A stretch of 56,503 nucleotides of DNA, from positions 1 to 56,503 of the forward strand of contig CAMLDJ010000007.1 of NCBI GenBank assembly GCA_946478755.1, read 5' to 3'. This document shows, one piece after another, positions 1 through 7,946 of the stretch; positions within the stretch are counted from its first letter, which is position 1, and the number at the start of each line of letters is the position of its first letter. This DNA is from an uncultured Pedobacter sp. GTDB taxonomy: Bacteria; Bacteroidota; Bacteroidia; Sphingobacteriales; Sphingobacteriaceae. The notes under the pieces are model-generated. The model had not been told where the DNA came from, ran no database searches, and saw only the letters and a list, made by a program, of their open reading frames with translations. The position numbers and the translations under genes are program-made.

Positions 1-456
1 CTGAAAGGTACACAGGTTTTTGTAAAGGCGGCCAACAGGATGGTGAGGAAGAATGACCGGGAGGTTTTTTTAAAACTAAAGTTTGCTAAGTCTGAGATGT
101 GGACGGAGTTGATTACGCCGCAGTACTGGGGTGTTGGCTTTGCGCCTTATGTGCTGACTAATAACAATACGAATATCAAACGTATTGAGAAGCGGATTGC
201 GGGGCTAAAGGCCTTGTCGGATACGGTTGCGGTACATGTAGAAATCAATGGAGTGCGAATTTTTGAGAACAGGGAGGCGAACCGCTTACAATTGTTCTTC
301 GACGGTAAACCAGCGGCGGAAGTGATTAAGCAATTAAAGGAACGCGGTTTTCGCTGGTGCCGCTCAGAAGTAGCTTGGCAAAGGCACATTTCCAATAATG
401 CCATCTATTGGGGAAAGCAGATAGCCCAAGGTGTAATTATCCAATCTTCCCTTTAA
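1..456 (+). CDS. DUF3560-type mobile-element protein, C-terminal part (5' truncated by window edge)
   Basis: The reading frame is open from base 1, so this is the end of a longer gene whose start lies outside the window; the first ATG seen (40) is probably internal. The visible 151 residues contain an 'NRLQLFFDGKP...LKERGFRW...AWQR...NNAIYWGKQI' pattern. That pattern is typical of the C-terminal end of DUF3560-containing proteins carried by Bacteroidota conjugative and integrative elements. Their biochemical role is unknown. It lies upstream of several short ORFs and a RadC-like gene, which fits an integrated-element context. Family recognition comes from remembered motif similarity only. Confidence 0.6.
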   Translation: MKGTQVFVKAANRMVRKNDREVFLKLKFAKSEMWTELITPQYWGVGFAPYVLTNNNTNIKRIEKRIAGLKALSDTVAVHVEINGVRIFENREANRLQLFFDGKPAAEVIKQLKERGFRWCRSEVAWQRHISNNAIYWGKQIAQGVIIQSSL

Positions 457-466
457 TTCTTTGATC

Positions 467-684
467 ATGTGTATTTATAACGAAAGAACAGAGAAAAGGC
501 GCTTTTTGAATTGGCTAAAGTGCTGAAGCATTTCATCAATCTGGATGATTCGAAAATGCATCCCGGAGACAGGTATACCGCTGAACTAGCGGAAAAGCTG
601 ATACGGGGAATCATTGAGGACAACGGTTATACCGCAAGTTACCTCAAACGAAGAGGAACCCGGTTAATCAGGTTCCGCAGATAA
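467..684 (+). pseudogene. small mobile-element protein broken by a 1-bp shift in an A run
   Basis: ATG at 467 opens a frame reading MCIYNERTEKR and then stops early. The next frame (481-684) continues without interruption as ALFELAKVLKHF, then a helical stretch, ending GTRLIRFRR. Adding one A to the four-A run at about 494-497 (GAG AAA AAG GCG) joins both parts into one 72-residue protein. The most likely reading is a one-base loss, either real or an assembly error in a homopolymer. Function is unknown. The basic C-terminus and neighbours suggest a cargo protein of the same mobile element as the gene upstream. Confidence 0.6.
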
Positions 685-700
685 TCAAGCATCTTTTTAT

Positions 701-719
701 GGGGGAGCATTCCCCCTTT
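701..719 (+). terminator. short G/C-rich hairpin with T tail
   Basis: GGGGGA (701-706), loop GCAT, TCCCCC (711-716), then TTT. The stem is 6 bp and sits just after the broken gene. It overlaps the ATG at 699, which argues that the next gene really starts at 747. The T tail is short, so termination may be weak. Confidence 0.5.
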
Positions 720-746
720 AAACCTAAATACCTAATTGATTCTAAT

Positions 747-1223
747 ATGAAGAAGCAACCACATGCACCGATAGAATTATGCGCTTTAGATGTGCAAGGA
801 GTGCCACTATACACCGATCAGGGTGAAAATGAAATCACAGTTTTTAATCTGGCCTGCGCTTTTTGCTGCCTGCATGGCTACAACGGCTGGCGGGTGCATA
901 CCCACGGAATTTATTTGCTGCGAGGTGGAACGGATCGTAAGGAGGATATCTTATTTGCGCTGTTAGAAACTTCACATTTTCCAAAAGATTTAAAAGAGGT
1001 GACCCGCTTTTTGCAAGCCTACAATGGATCAGGGAAAGCAATCTTTGAGCTAGCAAAACAGAACTCAGAAGATTACAGGGAATTTGTGCTTAGAAATCTC
1101 GATAAAGACTGCGCAAAGATTGTCAGCAAGTCGGGAGACGGATACATCAGTGGCCGGGGGCAAAACCATGTTTGGATCGCCGAGCGCATTACTGGGAAAC
1201 GGGTTTTAATCATGCACTTTTAA
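747..1223 (+). CDS. hypothetical protein of the accessory island
   Basis: 158 residues starting MKKQPHAPIELCALDVQG. I chose ATG 747 over the in-frame ATG at 699, because the latter lies in a hairpin that looks like the preceding terminator and would add residues encoded by that hairpin. No signal peptide or membrane segment is visible, so the product should be cytoplasmic. The sequence is mixed alpha/beta with several Cys and aromatic residues and no motif that I recognise. It is followed 4 bases later by a 44-residue ORF that overlaps the next gene, so the three may form one transcript. Confidence 0.55.
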   Translation: MKKQPHAPIELCALDVQGVPLYTDQGENEITVFNLACAFCCLHGYNGWRVHTHGIYLLRGGTDRKEDILFALLETSHFPKDLKEVTRFLQAYNGSGKAIFELAKQNSEDYREFVLRNLDKDCAKIVSKSGDGYISGRGQNHVWIAERITGKRVLIMHF

Positions 1224-1227
1224 TCCG

Positions 1228-1362
1228 ATGGTCATGGACCCTAATATCCGTGATCTGGAAGGACATCTTCCAAAAGCTGGGCAGCCTCAAAAGCAATTTG
1301 AAGCAGGCAAATTAAACGAAGTATTCACAGACGGCATTCCGTCAATCAAGGAACAACCATGA
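1228..1362 (+). CDS. 44-residue ORF, translationally coupled to the next gene
   Basis: ATG at 1228 opens MVMDPNIRDLEGHLPKAG and the frame ends at TGA 1360-1362. Its stop overlaps the ATG of the following gene (ATGA, 1359-1362), a classic coupling arrangement. It starts 4 bases after the preceding stop. Both junctions support a real gene even though the product is small. It is hydrophilic and has no recognised domain. Confidence 0.5.
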   Translation: MVMDPNIRDLEGHLPKAGQPQKQFEAGKLNEVFTDGIPSIKEQP

Positions 1363-1730
1363 AATCTATCATAAATTTAGACAATACCGCAAAAGCTAAA
1401 ATTTTGCATGAGTTATTTCCAGAGGAAGTAAAACCGTTTATTGAAAATTTGAAAAGGGTCTGCTCAGATTTCGAGGAGCACAAGCAGCAATACAGGGAAA
1501 GCTGGGATTTTGGGTTTTTCAGTTTTGAGGAATGGCTGAGCTTATCCCGCCAAACGATGCAACGGATCGAAAGATTTGAATTGGACATAATTCGCTGTAG
1601 TCAGGTGTTCTCCGATCAGCTTTGCTTTAACCTACAGGCGCTTTTTGTCAACGACCGGATCATTAAATATGCGGATAAGGTCAGTACCAATGAAAAATAT
1701 AAGCTAATGGTCCATGTTCTTTATGATTAG
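1359..1730 (+). CDS. hypothetical alpha-helical protein
   Basis: 123 residues, highly charged and predicted mostly helical (for example residues 21-60, rich in E, K and Q). No signal peptide is visible. The start codon overlaps the stop of the upstream 44-residue ORF, which fixes the start. A very strong hairpin follows 3 bases after the stop codon, so this is the last gene of the short operon. I do not recognise a family. Small charged proteins of this type are common cargo in Bacteroidota mobile elements. Confidence 0.6.
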   Translation: MKSIINLDNTAKAKILHELFPEEVKPFIENLKRVCSDFEEHKQQYRESWDFGFFSFEEWLSLSRQTMQRIERFELDIIRCSQVFSDQLCFNLQALFVNDRIIKYADKVSTNEKYKLMVHVLYD

Positions 1731-1733
1731 CAT

Positions 1734-1777
1734 GGGTCAAAACGCCGCCCGCTGAACAGTGGGCGGCGTTTTGACCC
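1734..1777. terminator. long perfect hairpin, probably bidirectional terminator
   Basis: A 17-bp perfect inverted repeat: 1734-1750 (starting GGGTCAAAACG) pairs with 1761-1777 (ending CGTTTTGACCC), with a 10-base loop. It lies 3 bases after a stop codon. It lacks a clear T run, but the stem is GC-rich and long enough to stop or protect a transcript from either side. About 220 bases between it and the next gene hold no ORF that I can support. Confidence 0.6.
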
Positions 1778-1996
1778 CATTAACAGAAATGTATTTGAAG
1801 ACCAGTAGAGGAGGAGCTATTCTATTAATCCGACACTAAGTTCGGCCGGTACCTTCGGGGCGCAAAAATTGTTCGGCATAAACGCTCAAATGGCCTTTCC
1901 CCTCATGTCTATTTATTCCGCTGCATTTTTTGCTTGCTCAGTCCCGCCCGGGAGGCGCGCACAATTAATCAAATTTTCAATTAAAAATTTAAGACG

Positions 1997-2464
1997 ATGA
2001 AAGCGCAAATCCAAAATTCCCTGTTTATGGTATCGGAAATTAAAGTAAGTTATCAGCCTAAATTCAATGTTAATGAAAGGCCTAAGATCACCCAATCAAA
2101 AGATGCCTACAACATTCTGTTCAACAACTGGGATCAGGGAAGAATAGAAATGAACGAGCAGTTTTACATCTTGTTACTAAACCGTGGTAACAAAGTAATC
2201 GGTATGACTGAGATATCAAGCGGTGGATTTTCCGGAACATTGGTTGATCCGAAACTGGTATTCGGGATCGCTTTGAAAAGCTGCGCCAGCGGGATCATCC
2301 TTTGCCACAACCATCCGAGTTCAAATCTGAAACCCAGTCAATCAGATCTTATCCTTACCAGAAGACTGGTAGAAGTAGGGAAATTACTTGACCTATTGAT
2401 TTTGGATCATATCATTCTGACCAAACGTGGTTATTTCTCCTTTGGAGATGAAGGGCTATTATAG
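1997..2464 (+). CDS. RadC-like JAB/MPN domain protein
   Basis: 155 residues. The JAMM metal-binding signature is complete: H104-x-H106, S114 and D117 in HNHPSSNLKPSQSD, with E72 in MTEISSGG as the likely upstream glutamate. This matches RadC/JAB domain proteins that occur on Bacteroidota genomic islands. They are predicted zinc metalloproteases or isopeptidases of unknown target; the old DNA-repair label for RadC is not well supported. The N-terminal helix-hairpin-helix region of full-length RadC is absent, as in mobile-element versions. No signal peptide is present. It is a stand-alone gene upstream of the TIR/PLD pair. Confidence 0.85.
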   Translation: MKAQIQNSLFMVSEIKVSYQPKFNVNERPKITQSKDAYNILFNNWDQGRIEMNEQFYILLLNRGNKVIGMTEISSGGFSGTLVDPKLVFGIALKSCASGIILCHNHPSSNLKPSQSDLILTRRLVEVGKLLDLLILDHIILTKRGYFSFGDEGLL

Positions 2465-2612
2465 CCCATTTTTCTGCATTTGCTAATCCTTGCGGCAAGC
2501 ATCTAGTAGTATTAATGCAGTCCCTGTCCAAACCTATAGCCCGTCTTAGCTAGAACCGTTGTATATTAAATACAAAACTGTTACGTTTTGCGCGGAATTG
2601 TTAAATTGCAAA

Positions 2613-3638
2613 ATGGGCGTTAAAACTTTATTCTACAGCTGGCAGTCCGATTTAGATCCGACAGCCCACCATTATTTAATTAGAGATGCACTAAAAAATG
2701 CCATCAAAATTCTTAATAAAGAAATTAACTTTGAATTGAGTCTGGACAAGGACACCCAGAAAACTAGCGGTAGCCCGGATATAGTTGATACGATTTTCAG
2801 AAAGATACGCCTTGCGGATATTTTTGTAGCAGACGTTACCATAATAAATCCTGGCTATGCAGGAAGAAAAACACCTAATCCAAATGTTCTTATTGAATTA
2901 GGCTATGCAGTAAGAACGCTTGGATGGGAACGCATTATTTGTATTGTAAATACCGATAAATGCAGGCCTGAAGATTTACCCTTTGATATTAGGAATAATC
3001 GAACAAGTACCTACGGGATAGAAAAGGCTGGCATCAAAGTCGCAGAAAAAAGTCTCACCGACACGCTTACTACAGCTGTCCGAGCTATCGCAGAGGATTA
3101 CGAAGGGATTGTAGAAAGATTCACAAGAGATGAATATCTTGGACATGATAAGGCGATATTTGAAAAGTTTGATCAAATGGCTTCGCAAGTGGAGCTGTTT
3201 GAAAGCTTGGAGACGCTTTGTACCTCCTTAGCTATCAATAAAACGCATTATCGGTTATGGAGTGATGTGGAACAGTTCCGAAAGGGACTGGAAAACAATT
3301 TTTTAAATCCAGAAATTCAGGGTGCATTTGAGCACTTGGTAGATTTACTAGCTGACATCCATTTATTGGCAGCTCAAAAATTGTATCCCCAAAATTTGCC
3401 AGGTATGAAATATATTTCAGAATACGAAGAGCAAGGAATTGAAATTACCCCAGAAATTCGTTATGAAATAGATCAAACCCATTGGTATAAAATCCTTGAT
3501 AGTCCTTCCGATGGTGACTGGAACGCCTACGGTATTCGTGTTTCGGAACTGCAGACTGATTTTAATCAGCGAATGGATCGGATTGAGGCTGCCTATAAAA
3601 CCTTTCGCATTTTGGTAAAGAAACAACTATTCATTTAA
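2613..3638 (+). CDS. TIR-like/nucleotide-hydrolase-fold protein, candidate defence effector
   Basis: 341 residues if started at ATG 2613, giving MGVKTLFYSWQSD with the first beta strand at the N-terminus. An in-frame ATG at 2559 would add 18 unlikely residues. The N-terminal ~130 residues have the TIR/nucleoside-transferase-like pattern: FYSWQSD, then SPDIVDTIF, ADIFVADVTIIN, and PNVLIELGYA with E95 in the position of the usual catalytic glutamate. Such domains in bacteria often cleave NAD or other nucleotides during phage infection. Residues ~170-341 are helical and could be a sensor or oligomerisation part. The PLD gene starts 3 bases after the stop, so the two should be co-translated. Function is inferred from fold pattern and pairing. 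Confidence 0.6.
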   Translation: MGVKTLFYSWQSDLDPTAHHYLIRDALKNAIKILNKEINFELSLDKDTQKTSGSPDIVDTIFRKIRLADIFVADVTIINPGYAGRKTPNPNVLIELGYAVRTLGWERIICIVNTDKCRPEDLPFDIRNNRTSTYGIEKAGIKVAEKSLTDTLTTAVRAIAEDYEGIVERFTRDEYLGHDKAIFEKFDQMASQVELFESLETLCTSLAINKTHYRLWSDVEQFRKGLENNFLNPEIQGAFEHLVDLLADIHLLAAQKLYPQNLPGMKYISEYEEQGIEITPEIRYEIDQTHWYKILDSPSDGDWNAYGIRVSELQTDFNQRMDRIEAAYKTFRILVKKQLFI

Positions 3639-3641
3639 TAT

Positions 3642-4706
3642 ATGGCAGTTAGTATTATTAATAACTTAGGGGCCGATAATCATGGTAAGCGAATGAAGGA
3701 ATTGATCCTGAATGCAGATAACGTGACCATTGCCAGCCCCTATTTGTTGCCAGATTTTGCTAAGTATTTGAATGAATTAGCATGGGATAGTTCAAAAAAC
3801 TTGCATTTGATTACAACACTTGTGCCCAAGTCTGAAGATCAATTTCGCAAAATTCGGTCACTGCATAACCTTGTGGGGCATACGGCGAAACAAAAAATTA
3901 ATTGTCAGATTTCACTTAATAATCGCCTGCATGGTAAAGTTTATGTCTTCCAGAAGAATGGGGTATTTACAAAAGCGATTGTTTCCTCCGCAAATATGAC
4001 CGAAAATGGGATGAAGAATTTTCATGAATGGGGAGTATTAGTTGAAGACCCAATAATAGTCAAGCAAATCCATAGCGAATTGCTATCTGGCATTGAGTTT
4101 AATACCGTTAATCATGTTGATATCCTAGTTATGTATCAGAAAATGAAAACATACCTTGCCAAAAATAAGCTACCTAAGTTACCCAAGATTAATTTGAATT
4201 TGACCGAGCTTATTAAAGGTAGGCCAGCTTTAGGTTTAGGAGCTAAGACTAAATTTTGGCTGAAGCCAATTGGTTACAGTTTGGAGCACGTTAATCCTAA
4301 AGAATCTTATGATCAAAAAACTAAAAACCTTCATTTTTCAAAAGGTGAGCCAACTAATGTATCTGTAGGTGATATCCTAATTGCGTTTGCCGTGGGATCG
4401 GGGAAAATATTATCTGTTTATAAAGTGCTATCACCCCCCTTATATACCCACGATGGAGATCGTTGGCCCTGGTATGTCGATTCTAAAAATCTAACCCAGG
4501 AATACGGGAGAAACTGGTGGAGCAATAGTTTGACTAAAGAATTTCTGAAGATTCAATTTGAGAAAGTCTATCCAGGAAAGAAAATTAAGCCATCAGGTTC
4601 ACAAGGTTATGGCGCTTTTAACTGGGGGTGGGATCGACTTGAGATAAGTACTGACTTTGGCAATTTTATAATTGATCAGGTACTCGCTAAATCAGGCTCG
4701 GTGTAG
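3642..4706 (+). CDS. phospholipase-D-family nuclease with C-terminal PUA/EVE- or B3-like domain
   Basis: 354 residues. Residues 1-~150 carry one PLD active-site motif: H97-G-K99, then SSAN (S116, N118) and E129 (LHGKVYVF...IVSSANMTENG...HEWG). This is the pattern of PLD-type nucleases such as the BfiI/NgoFVII restriction enzymes, which dimerise to form one active site. Residues ~215-350 form a separate module beginning KFWLKPIG, followed by VGDILIAFAVGSGKILSVYKV and a tryptophan-rich stretch. That resembles a PUA/EVE-like (or B3-like) base reader. No signal peptide. It is 3 bases downstream of the TIR-like gene. A modified-base or sequence-specific nuclease in a defence pair is my inference. 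Confidence 0.65.
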   Translation: MAVSIINNLGADNHGKRMKELILNADNVTIASPYLLPDFAKYLNELAWDSSKNLHLITTLVPKSEDQFRKIRSLHNLVGHTAKQKINCQISLNNRLHGKVYVFQKNGVFTKAIVSSANMTENGMKNFHEWGVLVEDPIIVKQIHSELLSGIEFNTVNHVDILVMYQKMKTYLAKNKLPKLPKINLNLTELIKGRPALGLGAKTKFWLKPIGYSLEHVNPKESYDQKTKNLHFSKGEPTNVSVGDILIAFAVGSGKILSVYKVLSPPLYTHDGDRWPWYVDSKNLTQEYGRNWWSNSLTKEFLKIQFEKVYPGKKIKPSGSQGYGAFNWGWDRLEISTDFGNFIIDQVLAKSGSV

Positions 4707-4822
4707 GGGGCTAATTACTCTGATTGGTCGTAGACATAATATCATCTTGACTCCCCCTAAAAGCCTATCATGGGAACTAGGTTTGCATTCTATATGTATG
4801 TTGTAGGCAAATGCTTACACAT

Positions 4823-5557
4823 ATGGAATTTACAATCGAAATCACCAGCCCTAGTGACTTAGAGCTGGATTGGGGTGCTATTAATACAATCTGCCAAATT
4901 GAAAGATTTGATGCGGTATGGCATCTTGTCCACCAGAATGAAAACTCAATTTTGGCAATTCTACCTGAATATAATTTTCCTGCTATTAGCATTGCGGAGG
5001 CTATGAAAAACGAGTTTGAACTATCTAAAGTTTTTCAAAATAGCTTGTCGTCGACCAGATTAGAAAACTTGGTGTTATGGTACGAAACGGAAATTACAAT
5101 TCATCCACTATTACGGTGTATTATTCTATCTTTTGAAAACAGGATTTTTATGCGATCTGTGAACTTAGACAGAATTGAGTCTTGTATATGTATAGCTTCA
5201 CTAATGGATTGTGGGTACAGTTGGGTAAGATATACAGATTTTACATCTCTCAAAAAAATCGAGTCATCCTCTCTAAATGATTGGGTTAAGCTTCACTTGT
5301 CAGCTATAAGAGAAGGTCAACAATCTTTATGTAGTATCGTAGATTATTGCGCGTCAAAGAATTCTCTAAGTTTAGGTGAGCGAATTCTTATTTTTATAAT
5401 CGAAAGTAACAATGGAATTACCACCATGAGAATTGCCAGAAAACTGGGAAAGTCAGAATCAACAATACGGAGAATGCTTAAAAAATTACGAGATATGAAA
5501 ATAATTATGTCTCATGGAATGGGACCAAGGTTATATCATGAAGTCCTTTTGATATAA
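4823..5557 (+). CDS. winged-helix DNA-binding protein of unknown family
   Basis: 244 residues from ATG 4823 (MEFTIEITSPSD); an in-frame ATG at 4811 would add four residues. The C-terminal ~60 residues form a helix-turn-helix: NNGITTMRIARKLGKSESTI, then RRMLKKLRDMKIIMSHGMGP with a wing. This is the MarR/GntR-like arrangement in which the first helices sense and the 'SESTIRRML' helix reads DNA. The N-terminal ~180 residues contain several Cys and Trp and no recognised domain. It is separated from the PLD gene by about 115 bases, so it may be an independent regulator of the island rather than part of the TIR/PLD unit. Confidence 0.6.
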   Translation: MEFTIEITSPSDLELDWGAINTICQIERFDAVWHLVHQNENSILAILPEYNFPAISIAEAMKNEFELSKVFQNSLSSTRLENLVLWYETEITIHPLLRCIILSFENRIFMRSVNLDRIESCICIASLMDCGYSWVRYTDFTSLKKIESSSLNDWVKLHLSAIREGQQSLCSIVDYCASKNSLSLGERILIFIIESNNGITTMRIARKLGKSESTIRRMLKKLRDMKIIMSHGMGPRLYHEVLLI

Positions 5558-5603
5558 GGCTTGTACTCAGTCATACCCAGTCAAAAGAAATTTCTACTGA
5601 AAT

Positions 5604-5634
5604 AAAAATGCCAGCAAAATGAATTACTGGCATT
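5604..5634 (-). terminator. terminator for the minus-strand gene 5650-5981
   Basis: AATGCCAG (5607-5614) pairs with CTGGCATT (5627-5634). Read on the minus strand the hairpin is followed by a T run (complement of 5604-5608). It lies 15 bases beyond the stop of the minus-strand gene and may also serve the plus-strand gene that ends at 5557. Confidence 0.6.
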
Positions 5635-5649
5635 CGATAGTAATATCCC

Positions 5650-5981
5650 TTAAAGCCCTGTTAAACCTGGTGGAAGCGGGTTGAAAAGATCATCTTCAAG
5701 TCCTGCTGCCATGATCAGGTCCCGCTCAAAATTGTTCGAGTCCTGTATCTCTAGGTACACCTCACCGGAGTGAAAATCTGATACAGATTTTGCTCCGGTT
5801 TTTTTATGCCTTAACTTATTGTTAATGTGGTAGATAAGTTGCATTGCTTCATTGATCTCAGGGGTTCGATGTTCCTCGCCATCAAAAACCCGTTTTCAGG
5901 ATAGATCGAACTCACAATTGCCCTTTTCACGTCAGAAAGGGCTGCATGCTCACCATTTAAGGATGATACGGTAAAACGCAT
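5650..5981 (-). pseudogene. hypothetical protein gene broken by a 1-bp shift in an A run
   Basis: On the minus strand, ATG at 5981 opens MRFTVSSLNGEHAALSD and runs to IVSSIYPEN, where it drifts into an unlikely sequence. The next frame continues as KRVFDGEEHRTPEINEAM and on to the stop at 5650. One extra A in the run after CCTGAA (about 5890-5900 on the plus strand) would give IYPEKRVFDGEE and one 110-residue protein. This is the same kind of lesion, an A run one base short, as in the gene at 467-684. A minus-strand terminator follows it. The function is unknown, with no signal peptide or recognised domain. Confidence 0.6.
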
Positions 5982-6255
5982 TAAAATCCTACTATCGTTA
6001 AGACGTTCATTAAAGGCCTGCCGACCCGGCGAACAGTCTGTGTACAGATAAACTTGAAGAGGTTGAATTCGACATCGTTAACCTTATTCATGCTAAATGT
6101 ATTGCGCTACTGTTTAGGCCTGGTGTCAATATTCACTAGATATTAACTATGAAAAGGCTTTTATAATTTGCTAGATCATGTCTATGAGCCTGGGTCTGCT
6201 CAGGACCTCGCATATTGTATCTGCTAAATTACAGAAGAATTTTCCGTTTCTTTTA
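5982..6255. other. gene-free spacer upstream of the LacI gene
   Basis: I find no ORF, RNA gene or repeat that I can support between the minus-strand gene at 5981 and the LacI promoter. The two genes diverge from this spacer, so it should contain the promoter of the minus-strand gene as well. Confidence 0.5.
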
Positions 6256-6263
6256 TATATTTG
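6256..6263 (+). promoter_or_regulatory. -7 box of the LacI gene promoter
   Basis: TATATTTG fits the Bacteroidota -7 consensus TAnnTTTG. It is about 42 bases upstream of the TTG start, with a predicted start of transcription near 6270. That places the operator-like sequence 6268-6281 directly on the start site. No clear -33 TTTG is seen. Confidence 0.45.
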
Positions 6264-6267
6264 ACAA

Positions 6268-6300
6268 TGACTGCGTATGCATAAACGTATTGGGCAGTCA
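6268..6300. promoter_or_regulatory. putative autoregulatory operator and inverted repeat before the LacI gene
   Basis: TGACTGCGTATGCA (6268-6281) matches the PUL operator TGAATACGTATTCA at 11 of 14 positions, and the copy at 47907 at 13 of 14. The segment is also bounded by an inverted repeat, TGACTGC (6268-6274) and GCAGTCA (6294-6300). It lies between the -7 box and the start codon, which suits autorepression. Confidence 0.5.
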
Positions 6301-6305
6301 ATGCT

Positions 6306-7307
6306 TTGAAGAAAAATTATACATCCCAAGATGTTGCAGAAATTGCAGGTGTTTCGCAATCAACAGTTTCCCGTTTTTTTGCTGGCAGTACGAATGTATC
6401 TGCCAAAAAACGCAAAAGGATAATGGAAGTTGCGGAGCAATTGGACTATAAGCCTAATGCGCAGGCCAGAAGCCTGATCACCAGAAAAACCATGATGGTC
6501 GGTATCATTATGCGTAATATGCGGGATCCATTTTATTCAGCGGTTTTAGAGATTTTTCACACGCGCTTGTCGCCATTGGGTTACCAGCTGATTTTTATCA
6601 ATTCAGAGAACGAAGAAATCCAAGAATCGGAGATTGCAAAGTTGCTGGAATATAACGTGGAAGGCGTAATAGTTACGGATGCATTGTTATCTCCTGCGGC
6701 AGCAAAAAAATTGAAGCGCTATGATATCGTTTCTATCCTATTCAACCGTTATACCGAGAACTTGGAAAGTAGTGCCGTATATTGTGATAATTATGTGGCT
6801 GCAAAACAGATTGCCATGTACCTGGTAGAGCAGGGTCTGAAGTCTTTTGCCTTTATTTCAGGTCCGGCGCATACCTCTACTACCATCGATCGCTTGAAAG
6901 GTTTTAAAGAAGTGCTAGATGAAAGCAACATCAAGGACTTGGTTATCGAATCTGGTAGTTATACCTATGAGAGCGGGTTCAAGTTGGCGCAGGAACTGGT
7001 AATGTGGAGAAAGGATATAGATTGCATATTTTGTGGAAGTGATATTATCGCCCTTGGTGTAATGGATGCGGTAAGGCTGGTGGGATTAAGAATACCTGAA
7101 GATATTTCTGTAGTTGGGTTTGATAACATTAGGATGTTGGGCTGGGTGCCATATCCGCTTACAACTTGGGAACAGCCATTGGAAGATATGGTAACCAGTA
7201 CAGTAAACTTGCTCGTCAAAGAAATTAACGATAAAAATGCGAAACCACAGGTTATTGCTATGAAGGGACATCTAATCATCAGGAATACGGTAAAGAATAA
7301 AAGGTAA
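6306..7307 (+). CDS. LacI/PurR-family transcriptional regulator of the PUL
   Basis: 333 residues with the full LacI layout. Residues 4-27 are the helix-turn-helix (SQDVAEIAGVSQSTVSRFF), followed by the hinge helix and a periplasmic-binding-protein-like effector domain from about residue 60 (MMVGIIMRNMRDPFYSAV to SVVGFDNIRMLGWV). The start is TTG at 6306: an in-frame stop lies at 6282 and no ATG precedes the HTH. It is the only regulator next to the large PUL, and matching palindromes occur at its own promoter and at the susC promoter. A sugar or oligosaccharide inducer is expected from the family; which one is unknown. LacI control of a SusC without an STN domain is consistent. Confidence 0.9.
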   Translation: MKKNYTSQDVAEIAGVSQSTVSRFFAGSTNVSAKKRKRIMEVAEQLDYKPNAQARSLITRKTMMVGIIMRNMRDPFYSAVLEIFHTRLSPLGYQLIFINSENEEIQESEIAKLLEYNVEGVIVTDALLSPAAAKKLKRYDIVSILFNRYTENLESSAVYCDNYVAAKQIAMYLVEQGLKSFAFISGPAHTSTTIDRLKGFKEVLDESNIKDLVIESGSYTYESGFKLAQELVMWRKDIDCIFCGSDIIALGVMDAVRLVGLRIPEDISVVGFDNIRMLGWVPYPLTTWEQPLEDMVTSTVNLLVKEINDKNAKPQVIAMKGHLIIRNTVKNKR

Positions 7308-7329
7308 CCCTGATTTAACTTAAACGATG

Positions 7330-7663
7330 TTAGCCATTTGTGGTTTTACTTTGATCCATACATTCGGCCAGTATATTGATTACATTCAGCATTTCTGTTT
7401 CATTGCCATGAGGGCGAAACCTATCCGCGTAGCATTGTGGTTAATGGTTGCGGTATAAGGATCATTCCAGACCTTGGTCTGCTGTAGATCCAATCCTACG
7501 CCACCATTTCTCTGTAAGCGGCAACGATTGTTATAGAGTGGAGTGACAAGCTCTTTGAAGGGCTCTTTACAGACCGCAATTTACCGCCAGGCTGGATTTC
7601 GCCTTTCGGATCAGTTCAATTAGTGTTTTCGTTACCTGCACATAATGTATATAAATGGATTGG
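7330..7663 (-). pseudogene. decayed gene relic on the minus strand
   Basis: Three consecutive protein-like pieces lie in different minus-strand frames. The upstream piece ends TLIELIRKAKSSLAVNCGL; the middle one reads KEPFKELVTPLYNN and later VWNDPYTATINHNAT; the last reads RFRPHGNETEMLNVINILAE and ends at 7330. Each is interrupted by a stop or frame change at the junction. The pieces join in order as one protein tail, so this is a gene remnant with at least two frameshifts and no intact start. I do not recognise the family. It sits between the regulator and the PUL promoter, where a former PUL gene would be expected. Confidence 0.5.
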
Positions 7664-7946
7664 GAAGAATGGGAACAAGAACAAAGGCAGATAAAATCAT
7701 AGTCCTATCTGTACTGCTAAACTGTAGCAACTTCGATATGATCTATTAAACTAATTAGTCATTTTGGACGATGCCTTATGCCTAATTTGAAAGAATAATA
7801 AAGTAATACTAATGTATGAACTATTGTTTCCATCACTGAAAAGCGTTGATTAATCAAAAGAAAACCGTTTTTTATTGCGTTGATTCTCAATCATTAATAA
7901 ATGATTAAAAAAATGTCAAATTATTTTTTTGTTTCAACAAAACAAT
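7664..7946. other. gene-free AT-rich upstream region of the PUL
   Basis: No supported gene. The stretch becomes strongly AT-rich toward 7900-7946, as is usual upstream of Bacteroidota promoters. A GTTGATTAATCA-type sequence near 7846-7857 and a similar GTTGATTCTCAATCA at 7881-7895 form small repeats that might bind an additional regulator such as Crp-like or HTH proteins; this is only a guess. Confidence 0.35.

Noticed and set aside
699..746. ATG at 699 as start of the 747-1223 gene
   Set aside because: It falls in a terminator-like hairpin and would add 16 residues with no domain character.
6215..6451. Cysteine-rich 78-residue ORF overlapping the LacI start
   Set aside because: It is a shadow frame of the LacI gene and its promoter, with no independent support.
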